A stretch of DNA of 64,000 nt from Candidatus Methanoperedens sp. GTDB taxonomy: Archaea > Halobacteriota > Methanosarcinia > Methanosarcinales > Methanoperedenaceae. Numbering within the stretch: the first letter of the stretch is position 1; every line of letters begins with the position of its first letter. The notes beneath the pieces were generated by a model, which ran no database searches, had not been told where the DNA came from, and saw only the letters and a program-made list of their open reading frames with translations. Positions 49,431 through 55,975 of this stretch are shown one piece after another. Made by a program: the position numbers and the translations under genes. The DNA is taken from the NCBI GenBank assembly GCA_012026795.1, contig VEPM01000006.1:1-64000 (forward strand). Direction: 5' to 3'.

Positions 49431-49576
49431 TTTCTATGAAAATCACCTAACTGATTTTGGACTACCCTGAATGATTGAAGTTCGATGCATGAGTTATCAA
49501 TCAACCAAACGTTTCTACTGCTTTATTTCACTGAATCAATTTGCAAACCGAATCAGTTATGTGGTTTTCATAGAAA
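49431..49576. promoter_or_regulatory. Mirrored upstream element between divergent promoters
   Basis: Imperfect inverted arms at 49431-49460 and 49548-49576 (about 26 of 29 match). On the plus strand the right arm reads CGAATCAGTTATGTGG and then TTTTCATAGAAA, ending just before the TATATAAG TATA box. On the minus strand the left arm gives the same order just before CCCATATAC. Thus both divergent promoters carry the same activator-type block at the same distance. The 87-bp middle holds no gene. Confidence 0.65.
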
Positions 49577-49717
49577 TTATATAAGCATCTAATACTTTTA
49601 AGAAATCGTGCGGGGTTCAACTGAACTTACCAAAGAATGGTTAAACCCCGGACATCGCCCGAAGGCAAAATAAGGTTAGTGCTTCAAATGTATTAAAGAC
49701 TTGCCTGGTTTTGCCTC
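49568..49717 (+). repeat. 150-bp promoter-leader module, copy A
   Basis: 148/150 identical to 51591-51740. It holds TATA TTATATAAG (49577-49585), a predicted start near 49605, hairpin CGGGGTT/AACCCCG (49611-49617 with 49644-49650), a small hairpin GCC-CGAA-GGC (49657-49666), and a long-range helix between 49664-49675 and 49704-49715 (11 of 12 pairs). The last two compete for GGC. The AAGAGGTGA ribosome site of the metalloprotease follows. It matches no riboswitch that I recognise. Confidence 0.8.
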
Positions 49718-49748
49718 ATGGGATAAAAAATAAGAGGTGAAAAAGAAC

Positions 49749-50813
49749 ATGAAAAGAACTAAAGAAATGCAATTAGGCGCGCTACTTGCGGCATTGCTGG
49801 TAGTAAGCCTTATAATTGTGCCAGCAATAGGCGCGCAAGGAGTAAATGATCAAAAAATTACTGGCGCAGTATTTCCACCAGAAGAATTAAAAAATCTGCA
49901 CTCAAAATATAACATAACAGAAAATGATATAAAGTTTGCAGAAAATAAATTACCTAACTTTCTGGAAGGGACAATATTGTACGGAAATACCAGAGTTATA
50001 GCAACTGAAACAGGTAAACCACCAGAGGGATTCAAGGAAGGGGTGGATTACGATAAAGTAATCAGCATTAAAGAAGCAATTGCATTTGAAGAAAGTGCAA
50101 GACAAGGATATATAAATAAATATGGTGTAGACCCTGCAAATCCAAAAGTGGAAGTTGTAAATGGCCAACCTCTTCCAAAGGAAGAAGTAAAGAAACTCGT
50201 TAAGAGCAAAAAGATAGATTTAAAGAATGGAACAGATACAGAGCCTTTAATAGGCATTCTTGGTGGTCCTACTACAGGTCCCCACGCTATAAATGGGAAT
50301 ATAGATGTGATTATCCATGTAGCAAAGGATTCTGCACATAAGCCAACAGAACCAATTACTTCTGATACCACTGCTGCATTATCCCGATTTAATACAAACT
50401 TTGGCGTAACTATGAGTGAGTCATGGTTCTGGAATTATTGGGATGCAAGTGATGTTTCACCAGCAACAGATGCTTACGCGGCACATGCTGATCTTGTTCA
50501 AGATACAGCCTGGATGCGAACACAAGCTAATGATATTGTGTTGGGATGGGCGCACGACGTGAATCATAATGGACTAGCAGATTTAGACGGTTTCTTTGCC
50601 TTAGCCGCTGATACTGTTGTAGGCAATCTTGATTGGCCTCACGACAGCATTGTCCAGCATGAAATTTCCCATTTATTTAATGCACCCGATAGAGGAACTT
50701 GGTCATGGGAGCATCCAGAGTGCATAATGAATTACGAATGGGCATACTGGGGAACCAATATATGGGATACTGTAGACAGGGGAATTGTAAATGAAAATGT
50801 TTGGGGTAGTTAA
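49749..50813 (+). CDS. Secreted zinc metalloprotease (metzincin-like)
   Basis: 354 aa. Signal peptide (about 1-30, IIVPAIGAQG), a propeptide-like region (30-175, ending KKIDLKNGTDTEPLIGILGG), then a catalytic domain. VQHEISHLFNAPDRGTWSWEHPECIMNYEW has HExxH with a downstream Asp or His as third ligand and a Met-turn (CIMNY). The GAGGTGA site precedes ATG 49749; an earlier in-frame GTG overlaps that site. It is exported and probably autoprocessed; substrate unknown. Its AT-rich coding suggests transfer. Confidence 0.82.
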   Translation: MKRTKEMQLGALLAALLVVSLIIVPAIGAQGVNDQKITGAVFPPEELKNLHSKYNITENDIKFAENKLPNFLEGTILYGNTRVIATETGKPPEGFKEGVDYDKVISIKEAIAFEESARQGYINKYGVDPANPKVEVVNGQPLPKEEVKKLVKSKKIDLKNGTDTEPLIGILGGPTTGPHAINGNIDVIIHVAKDSAHKPTEPITSDTTAALSRFNTNFGVTMSESWFWNYWDASDVSPATDAYAAHADLVQDTAWMRTQANDIVLGWAHDVNHNGLADLDGFFALAADTVVGNLDWPHDSIVQHEISHLFNAPDRGTWSWEHPECIMNYEWAYWGTNIWDTVDRGIVNENVWGS

Positions 50814-50843
50814 AATCTATCCCATTTTTTTTAGAGAGGAAAA

Positions 50844-51254
50844 ATGAGAACAATAAATAAAATACTCATAGGCTTAGGGATTATTGCATTAATTGTAATA
50901 ACAAGCATTTATCTCATTGGATTATTAGTTTCACCGGGTATGGAACCGCTGCGTTTCTCTATACATAACAATGATATTAACAAACATTTAGTTACGGTAG
51001 AAATATTTGATTCTGTTAATAAATCTTTATTTAAAGAAACATATGAGGTAAATCCGAAAGATGAGCCTATATTTTCTCCTAAAATAACAGAGAAGAATGG
51101 AGAATATACTTTTAAAGTTGCTTTAGATGATAAGATTGAAAAGACATATAAAGCGGAAGTAGGTGTTGGTAAATCTGGGGTTTCCATATGGCTATATAAT
51201 GAAAATATTTCAGGAAGTAAAGACCCTATTTATATAGCGCAAACGGTTGTATGA
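50844..51254 (+). CDS. Membrane-anchored hypothetical protein
   Basis: 136 aa. An N-terminal helix (about 7-31) is followed by a beta-sandwich-like domain (RFSIHNNDINKHLVTVEIFDSVNKSLFKETYEVNPKDEP, then ENGEYTFKVALDDKIEKTYKAEVGVGKSGVSIWLYNE). It lies 30 bp after the metalloprotease and has an AGAGG site, so likely same operon. It could be an inhibitor or partner of the protease, but nothing in the sequence proves this. Confidence 0.65.
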   Translation: MRTINKILIGLGIIALIVITSIYLIGLLVSPGMEPLRFSIHNNDINKHLVTVEIFDSVNKSLFKETYEVNPKDEPIFSPKITEKNGEYTFKVALDDKIEKTYKAEVGVGKSGVSIWLYNENISGSKDPIYIAQTVV

Positions 51255-51303
51255 AGTATCTTTTCCCAAAAAAACTTCCTCATTCTAAATAAATGTCATA
51301 TAT

Positions 51304-51560
51304 GTGGTCAAAATCAAGAACAAACGGAAACTAAAAGTATATTTGAAGGATTATGATTCGGAAGCATTTCACAGGAATTGGCAGCCAAGTATCTGGGCAT
51401 CACACCAAGATGGTTCAGGCAAAATGCATTGTATCAAGAAAAAACGATATTTGCTCGATGCAAAATAAGAATACCTCTCACACCATACACAAAATTATGC
51501 TCGAATTCGAATTTGCAAATGAACAGGAGAGCAAGCAAAAACGAAGGAAGCCCTGAATAC
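51304..51560 (+). pseudogene. Transposase N-terminal remnant, frameshifted
   Basis: From GTG 51304, VKIKNKRKLKVYLKDYDSEAF runs on, and then in another frame QELAAKYLGITPRWFRQ (about 51373-51423). Together they look like the N-terminal helix-turn-helix of an archaeal DDE-type insertion-sequence transposase. No catalytic part follows and no clear terminal repeats are seen. The interval 51255-51820 otherwise contains module copy B and a short upstream frame. Confidence 0.5.
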
Positions 51561-51590
51561 GATATGAACGGGATCATATGCAAACAGTTG

Positions 51591-51740
51591 TCATAGAAAT
51601 TATATAAGCATCTAATACTTTTAAGAAATCGTGCGGGGTTCAACTGAACTTACCAAAGAATGGTTAAACCCCGGACATCGCCCGAAGGCAAAATAAGGTT
51701 AGTACTTCAAATGTATTAAAGACTTGCTTGGTTTTGCCTC
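51591..51740 (+). repeat. 150-bp promoter-leader module, copy B
   Basis: Differs from copy A by two substitutions (G to A in GGTTAGTACTTC, and C to T in GACTTGCTTGG). The second lies in the long-range helix and turns a G-C pair into a G-U pair, so pairing is kept. It has the same TATA box and predicted start, and drives the second metalloprotease region. Copies are 2,023 bp apart in direct orientation. Confidence 0.8.
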
Positions 51741-51761
51741 CGGAGAAATATAGAGGAAAAT

Positions 51762-51818
51762 ATGAAAACAAATATGAAATTTGGAACAGTTAACTACCAA
51801 AGTGGGAGAAAAGGATAA
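51762..51818 (+). CDS. Possible 18-aa upstream leader peptide
   Basis: MKTNMKFGTVNYQSGRKG, with an AGAGGA site 6 bp before its ATG. The stop lies 2 bp before the metalloprotease ATG, and its last codons contain that gene's AAAGGA site. Translation could therefore be coupled. Support is limited to signal placement. Confidence 0.35.
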   Translation: MKTNMKFGTVNYQSGRKG

Positions 51819-51820
51819 TT

Positions 51821-52309
51821 ATGAAACAATTGGATAAAAGTCTATTCTTAGCGATTGTCATCCTAACATTAGCTATCACAGCATCCGCACATTTCCTTGG
51901 TCATAGTGCCGTAGATAATATGGAAATTCGCTACGGTGGAAGTACACAATATACCACAGCACAAAGTCATTCATTTAGTACATGGAATGCCCTTGGTAAA
52001 GTAAATATTGCACCGGATACGATTTGGACATATGAAGATGTTACATATGGGGATTATTATGATTCAAGTACTAATTCAGCTTTCGCTTATTATTGGTATA
52101 ATCCGCTTGGTAGCGATGATATTAAATTTAATCAATATCGATTTGACCAATTTACAACTAGCGAACAGAAAAAAACCGCTACACATGAATTGGGTCATGC
52201 ACTTGGACTTAATCACAGTTACTATCCCAATGTAATGGTTCAAGGACAATATTCATTAACACAATTAGGGTCACACGATATTCAGGATTACAATACGCTA
52301 TATCCATAA
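51821..52309 (+). CDS. Secreted matrixin-like zinc metalloprotease
   Basis: 162 aa, a minimal catalytic domain without a propeptide. Signal helix (about 8-23), ADNMEIRYGG-type opening, then THELGHALGLNHS (the full HExxHxxGxxH zinc site) near 122 and Met-turn PNVMVQG. The third zinc ligand is the His of NHS. It cuts proteins outside the cell; substrate unknown. It resembles short bacterial matrixin-like proteins, so bacterial origin is plausible. Confidence 0.9.
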   Translation: MKQLDKSLFLAIVILTLAITASAHFLGHSAVDNMEIRYGGSTQYTTAQSHSFSTWNALGKVNIAPDTIWTYEDVTYGDYYDSSTNSAFAYYWYNPLGSDDIKFNQYRFDQFTTSEQKKTATHELGHALGLNHSYYPNVMVQGQYSLTQLGSHDIQDYNTLYP

Positions 52310-52335
52310 AAATATACAAAAAGGAAATGATATAT

Positions 52336-52917
52336 ATGATAACAAAAATTAAAATTGGTATTATTTTCGCAGTAATGGCAGGTTTAATCGCCACAGGTTT
52401 TTGGTTCTCACAAACAGACAAAATCAGCTATGCTCAGGTTGATTATATGGTGGATGTTACTAATGATAGCGCATTAGTAGGCTCTGTAGACAATGTGTTC
52501 ATTGGAAAGGTTATTGCTCAAACTGGCAATAAACCAAACAGTGTACCAGCAGGCAAAGCAAGCGGTTTTTCGCCACAAACTCAGTTTAATGTTGAGGTTT
52601 TAGAGAATATAAAAGGAAACCTCAATGGAATAATCAAAGTGAGTCAATATGGCGGCTATGAAAAGAAAAATGGCGAGAATCAGTTGATTCTTATCGAGGG
52701 GGACAAGCTTTTGGAACCAAGTAAAACTTATTTGTTTGCCGCTGGAGTTAATGATATCGATAAATGGTATACTCTTGTACCTGCTTACGGAGATCTTCCT
52801 ATCACGGATCAAACAGACCAGCAAAATAAGCGAGAAAGGTTTAAGAAAGCATTCGCACAAGAGATATCTCCAGAGGAATGGAGACAAAAAATTATTAAAG
52901 AACAGAAACAACCTTAA
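52336..52917 (+). CDS. Membrane-anchored hypothetical protein, bacterial-looking
   Basis: 193 aa. An N-terminal helix (about 5-22) precedes a beta-rich domain: DVTNDSALVGSVDNVFIGKVIAQTGNK, QFNVEVLENIKGNLNGIIKVSQYGGYE and LLEPSKTYLFAAGVNDIDKWYTL. These resemble uncharacterised surface proteins of low-GC Gram-positive bacteria, an impression from memory. The ATG at 52336 is spaced about 10 bp after AAGGA; the ATG at 52327 is too close. It follows the matrixin-like gene and ends before a strong terminator. Confidence 0.65.
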   Translation: MITKIKIGIIFAVMAGLIATGFWFSQTDKISYAQVDYMVDVTNDSALVGSVDNVFIGKVIAQTGNKPNSVPAGKASGFSPQTQFNVEVLENIKGNLNGIIKVSQYGGYEKKNGENQLILIEGDKLLEPSKTYLFAAGVNDIDKWYTLVPAYGDLPITDQTDQQNKRERFKKAFAQEISPEEWRQKIIKEQKQP

Positions 52918-52938
52918 TGGATTTTAATAGCAAGTAAT

Positions 52939-52968
52939 AGCAACCCTCTGGGTTGCTTTTTTTATTTT
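52939..52968 (+). terminator. Intrinsic terminator of bacterial form
   Basis: AGCAACCC, loop TCT, GGGTTGCT, with the T-run TTTTTTTATTTTATT after it. An 8-bp GC-rich stem plus U-tract immediately after the last gene of the metalloprotease stretch is the classic Rho-independent form. It is stronger than others in this window. Confidence 0.85.
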
Positions 52969-53022
52969 ATTAGAAATGTGTCTGGGTGGGGGGCATCACC
53001 AAGATTATAAGATTTCTATTGC

Positions 53023-53088
53023 AAGGTTTCCCTCACAACCTTAAAGGTCATGTTTGTATATTAAAATGTAGTTTGTATAGTTTTATGA
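53023..53088 (+). repeat. Repeated promoter/operator element, copy 2
   Basis: Partner of 48119-48184, about 4.9 kb away in the same orientation. It retains AAGGTT, AACCTT, AAGGT and TTTGTATATTAAAATGTAG. Located 50-115 bp before the Cys-rich mini-protein gene, it probably carries its promoter and a regulator site. Confidence 0.7.
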
Positions 53089-53138
53089 CGGCTAAGTATA
53101 TGTCAATAACCTGCCAATATGGTTTTGAGGTGAATTAA

Positions 53139-53303
53139 ATGCCTGAATGGAAATACACAAACAAAAAAGTAACAAAAGAAGAAGCACAGAAGTCGTTAGA
53201 TGCCGTCAAAAGCGCATGTTTCAAATGTGAAAAACATGCCAGCGGCTGCCCGATATCCAGAACAGCAGGTGAGATAAAGGCAATAACTGAGGAAAAATCA
53301 TGA
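53139..53303 (+). CDS. Small Cys-rich protein
   Basis: 54 aa: MPEWKYTNKKVTKEEAQKSL, then AVKSACFKCEKHASGCPISRTAGEIKAI. CFKCEKHASGC gives C-xx-C-x6-C with a His, a likely metal or redox centre. A GAGGTGA site precedes the ATG. Its TGA overlaps the next ATG, so it is coupled to the MTH865 gene. No family name is known to me, though the tight operon and site support it. Confidence 0.75.
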   Translation: MPEWKYTNKKVTKEEAQKSLDAVKSACFKCEKHASGCPISRTAGEIKAITEEKS

Positions 53304-53539
53304 GCGTAAAAGAAGAGATTCATGCGCAGATCGTCGGAGGACTTGCAGGCGCAAAGTTCCCGATAAAGACGCCGGAACAACTCCTGGCGGCATTCCCAAA
53401 CGGTGCAAATACAACATGCAAGGCGGGTGGCCTTGAAGTAACGGCAGGCCAGGCAGGAAAACTGCTGAAAGCAAGCGATTTTCCTTTTAGGAACGCAAAA
53501 AAGGTTGCGGACATAATCGTTGAAAGAGCAGGGCTCTAA
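53300..53539 (+). CDS. MTH865-family protein
   Basis: 79 aa, full length. KEEIHAQIVGGLAGAKFPIKTPEQLLAAFPNGANTTCKAGGLEVTAGQAGKLLKASDFPF matches the MTH865 family, an EF-hand-like small fold of unknown function common in methanogens. A single conserved Cys is in TTCKAG. It is translated in overlap with the Cys-rich mini-protein and sits just before two iron-sulfur flavoproteins. Confidence 0.92.
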   Translation: MSVKEEIHAQIVGGLAGAKFPIKTPEQLLAAFPNGANTTCKAGGLEVTAGQAGKLLKASDFPFRNAKKVADIIVERAGL

Positions 53540-53555
53540 GCCCTGTTTATTTTAT
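53529..53555 (+). terminator. Hairpin overlapping the MTH865 stop codon
   Basis: CAGGGCT, loop CTA, AGCCCTG, followed by TTTATTTTATC. The stem contains the TAA stop region of the MTH865 gene. It may stop or reduce transcription into the flavoprotein genes. Confidence 0.65.
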
Positions 53556-53578
53556 CTCAAATTAGAGAGGTCTATTAT

Positions 53579-54319
53579 ATGAAAGTTATAGGAATAAGCG
53601 GCAGTCCGACAAAGAACAGCAACACAGACACGCTGGTAAAAGCAATACTTGAAGCTACGGGAGCACAGACCGAGTTTATCAAGCTCTCGTCTATAAAAGT
53701 AGGTCCCTGCATCGCCTGTATGAAATGTGTCCGGACAAATGAATGCATAATCAATGATGATTTTAAGTGGCTTTCCAAAAAGGTAATGGAAGCTGATGCT
53801 ATCGTTGTCGGTTCATCAACATTCTACGGCGCAGCAAGCGCTTTTACAAAGGCATTCATAGAGAGGCTATATTCAAAAAGGCACATAAAACTCCTGACAG
53901 CAGATAAGTTTGCTGCAACAGTCGCTGTCGGTGTGGCTGCTGAAAAAATGGTTGGTGAATGGCTGGGAAACGCCCTTCGCGCAGGAGGTATGGAGATCGT
54001 GGGAAGCATGACGGCAAAAGGAACTCCATGTTGTTTCGTATGCGGTCCGGGTGAGACATGCAATTATACGGTCTGGAATGCATACTCGAAAGAACTGACT
54101 GGTATGGATTTGGGTGTTGAAGAAGCATATAAGGGGTATCTTGAAATCCTCCATGATAACAAGCCGTATACACACGGCTCTGCTAAATTCCTGAAAAGCT
54201 ACAGGTCTGTGAAGGATGAACCCGAAGTTATGGCAGAAGCAGAAAGAATCGGGAGGCTCATTAAAGAGAGGATAAAGAACAAAAGTAAAACAGCAGGCGA
54301 TTTAGAATGCAAGTGTTAG
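53579..54319 (+). CDS. Iron-sulfur flavoprotein (NADPH-dependent FMN reductase family), first copy
   Basis: 246 aa. The FMN-binding start KVIGISGSPTKNSNTDTLVKAIL precedes the compact cysteine motif PCIACMKCVRTNECI (4Fe-4S, near 42), and GSSTFYGAASAFTKAFIERL continues the flavodoxin fold. PCCFVCGPGETC near 155 adds another Cys set. Such proteins in methanogens accept electrons from ferredoxin, with roles in oxygen or peroxide defence. The ATG has a GAGAGG site. It overlaps the second copy by 13 bp. Confidence 0.9.
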   Translation: MKVIGISGSPTKNSNTDTLVKAILEATGAQTEFIKLSSIKVGPCIACMKCVRTNECIINDDFKWLSKKVMEADAIVVGSSTFYGAASAFTKAFIERLYSKRHIKLLTADKFAATVAVGVAAEKMVGEWLGNALRAGGMEIVGSMTAKGTPCCFVCGPGETCNYTVWNAYSKELTGMDLGVEEAYKGYLEILHDNKPYTHGSAKFLKSYRSVKDEPEVMAEAERIGRLIKERIKNKSKTAGDLECKC

Positions 54320-54945
54320 GAATAAGCGGAAGCCCTGTAAAAAACAGCAATACAGACAGGCTGGTCAAAACAGTTCTTGAAGCTACGGGTCTTGATTACG
54401 AATTCATTAAACTTTCAGAATACGATATCCATCCATGCAGGGCATGCCTTGGCTGCGCCAGGGATAACATTTGCAGGCAGAAGGATGACTGGCATACCAT
54501 TGAAAATAAGATCAAAGAATGTAAGGCTCTTGTTATTGGCGGCTATCCTACCTATGGCACTCTTGACTCAAGAACAAAAATGCTGACTGAGCGTATGTAC
54601 TCCATGCATCATCAAAGAATGCTCAATAAAGGTAAAATTGGGGCGGCAGTAGCAGTCGGGGTCGGGCGGGGAATACCAAGCGTGGACCATGCTGCTGACC
54701 AGATCGCTGCTTTTATGCAAATGGAAGGGATGAATGTAATCGGGAAAGTAAGCGGAACAGGAAACATCGCCTGCCTTTCATGCGGATATGGGGACACCTG
54801 CGGGATTAGTGGAGTTCGGCTGTTGTTCGGCAAAGGAGCTGTGCCATCAAAGGATAAATATATATCAATAGAAAGTCAAAATGATGTCATTGAGAAAGCA
54901 AAAGAAATAGGACAAAAAATCAGGGAGATGCTTGCAGGAAAATAA
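54307..54945 (+). CDS. Iron-sulfur flavoprotein, second copy
   Basis: 212 aa, paralogue of the preceding protein. QVLGISGSPVKNSNTDRLVKTVLEATG is nearly the same lead-in; CRACLGCARDNICRQKDDW is the cluster motif, and CLSCGYGDTC corresponds to the second Cys set. It lacks the C-terminal 30 residues of the first copy. The two likely form a heterodimer or serve different electron acceptors, which is inference. Confidence 0.9.
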   Translation: MQVLGISGSPVKNSNTDRLVKTVLEATGLDYEFIKLSEYDIHPCRACLGCARDNICRQKDDWHTIENKIKECKALVIGGYPTYGTLDSRTKMLTERMYSMHHQRMLNKGKIGAAVAVGVGRGIPSVDHAADQIAAFMQMEGMNVIGKVSGTGNIACLSCGYGDTCGISGVRLLFGKGAVPSKDKYISIESQNDVIEKAKEIGQKIREMLAGK

Positions 54946-54988
54946 GCGAGGTTCCATAATGGATTTCACATCGGTATAGAAGTATAAA

Positions 54989-55969
54989 ATGAAAAGAATG
55001 ATAATGCCACTTGCTGCAGTTTTGTTAGTAGTTGTTATGTTCTTTGTAGCATCTGCGACTGTTGGCGAAGAAATTATTTTTCCTGAAATTGCCACTTTAA
55101 TCATTGTGGCCTGGTTGATAGAGAATTCACCATTTGCAGATAAACCTCTTTATTTATGTTTGTCGCCCACTTTAGCTGCAATAACCGGTGTAGGAATACT
55201 TCACTTTCTGCCTTATAACCCGGAAATCCTAATTGCTTTTACTTTTCTACTTGTCGGCTTGCAGTTATACCTGTTGCGTTCGAACGTTTTACCATCGATA
55301 TCAGCCGCCATTCTTCCGATTTTTTTAAATTTCGACAGTTTTTATTATCCGCTTTCTGTCTTCATATTTTCAGGATGCATCGTTGCCAGCAGAGGTTTGT
55401 TGAATCGTTTTCAGTTTAGCGAGCATTCAGCAGCCCGTTTAGCTTCCGATTTAAATAAAGAGGAGCGAGAACCCTGGGAAGCAATGACAAATATTCACCT
55501 GTTAATGCTTTTTTTCGGGGTTGTTTTTGTTTTAATAATTGCTTTTCAATCAAAATGGATTTATATTATATCACCACCCTTAATCGTTACATTTATTGAA
55601 TTTGCCAATCCTTGCGGTCAGGTCTGTCAAAAGCCGGTACATCTTCTCTTGTTGCTTTTGTTTGCATCCATTTCAGGGATACTTTGGGTTGAAGTGACTC
55701 ACTTTTTATTAAACTGGCCTTTATGGATTACAGCTGGATGCATTGTTATATGGATTCTCTTTTTATTCCATCGGATGCAATTTGTCTTTCCTCCTGCCGC
55801 AGCGATATCATTGTTGCCGACTATTATTCCCAGAGAAATGCTTCTGTTATATCCCTTACAGGTAACAATTGGTGTTGTTATTTTCATCGTTATCGGAAAA
55901 ATAATTATAACAATTAACCTCAAATCAACAGATATCGGTTCAGGGATGACTGGTGGACTTAACCGATGA
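54989..55969 (+). CDS. Polytopic membrane protein, HPP-family-like
   Basis: 326 aa, about nine hydrophobic helices with a polar cytoplasmic loop near 145-165 (HSAARLASDLNKEEREPWEAM). The motifs LSPTLAAITGVGIL near 58 and FPPAAAISLLPTIIP near 275 recall the HPP family, whose name-giving His-Pro-Pro is here FPP. The two halves may be an internal duplication. Transport function is unknown. It converges with the next gene 6 bp beyond. Confidence 0.6.
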   Translation: MKRMIMPLAAVLLVVVMFFVASATVGEEIIFPEIATLIIVAWLIENSPFADKPLYLCLSPTLAAITGVGILHFLPYNPEILIAFTFLLVGLQLYLLRSNVLPSISAAILPIFLNFDSFYYPLSVFIFSGCIVASRGLLNRFQFSEHSAARLASDLNKEEREPWEAMTNIHLLMLFFGVVFVLIIAFQSKWIYIISPPLIVTFIEFANPCGQVCQKPVHLLLLLLFASISGILWVEVTHFLLNWPLWITAGCIVIWILFLFHRMQFVFPPAAAISLLPTIIPREMLLLYPLQVTIGVVIFIVIGKIIITINLKSTDIGSGMTGGLNR

Positions 55970-55975
55970 CAGAAT

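Noticed and set aside
49568-49717. Known riboswitch (c-di-GMP, THF, SAM, fluoride types) in the leader module
   Set aside because: I compared the conserved cores I remember and found none in the sequence; only generic helices remain.
49568-51740. The 150-bp repeats as ends of an insertion sequence
   Set aside because: They are direct, contain a TATA box and sit at the same distance before two metalloprotease genes; no transposase gene spans between them, only a short remnant unrelated to their ends.
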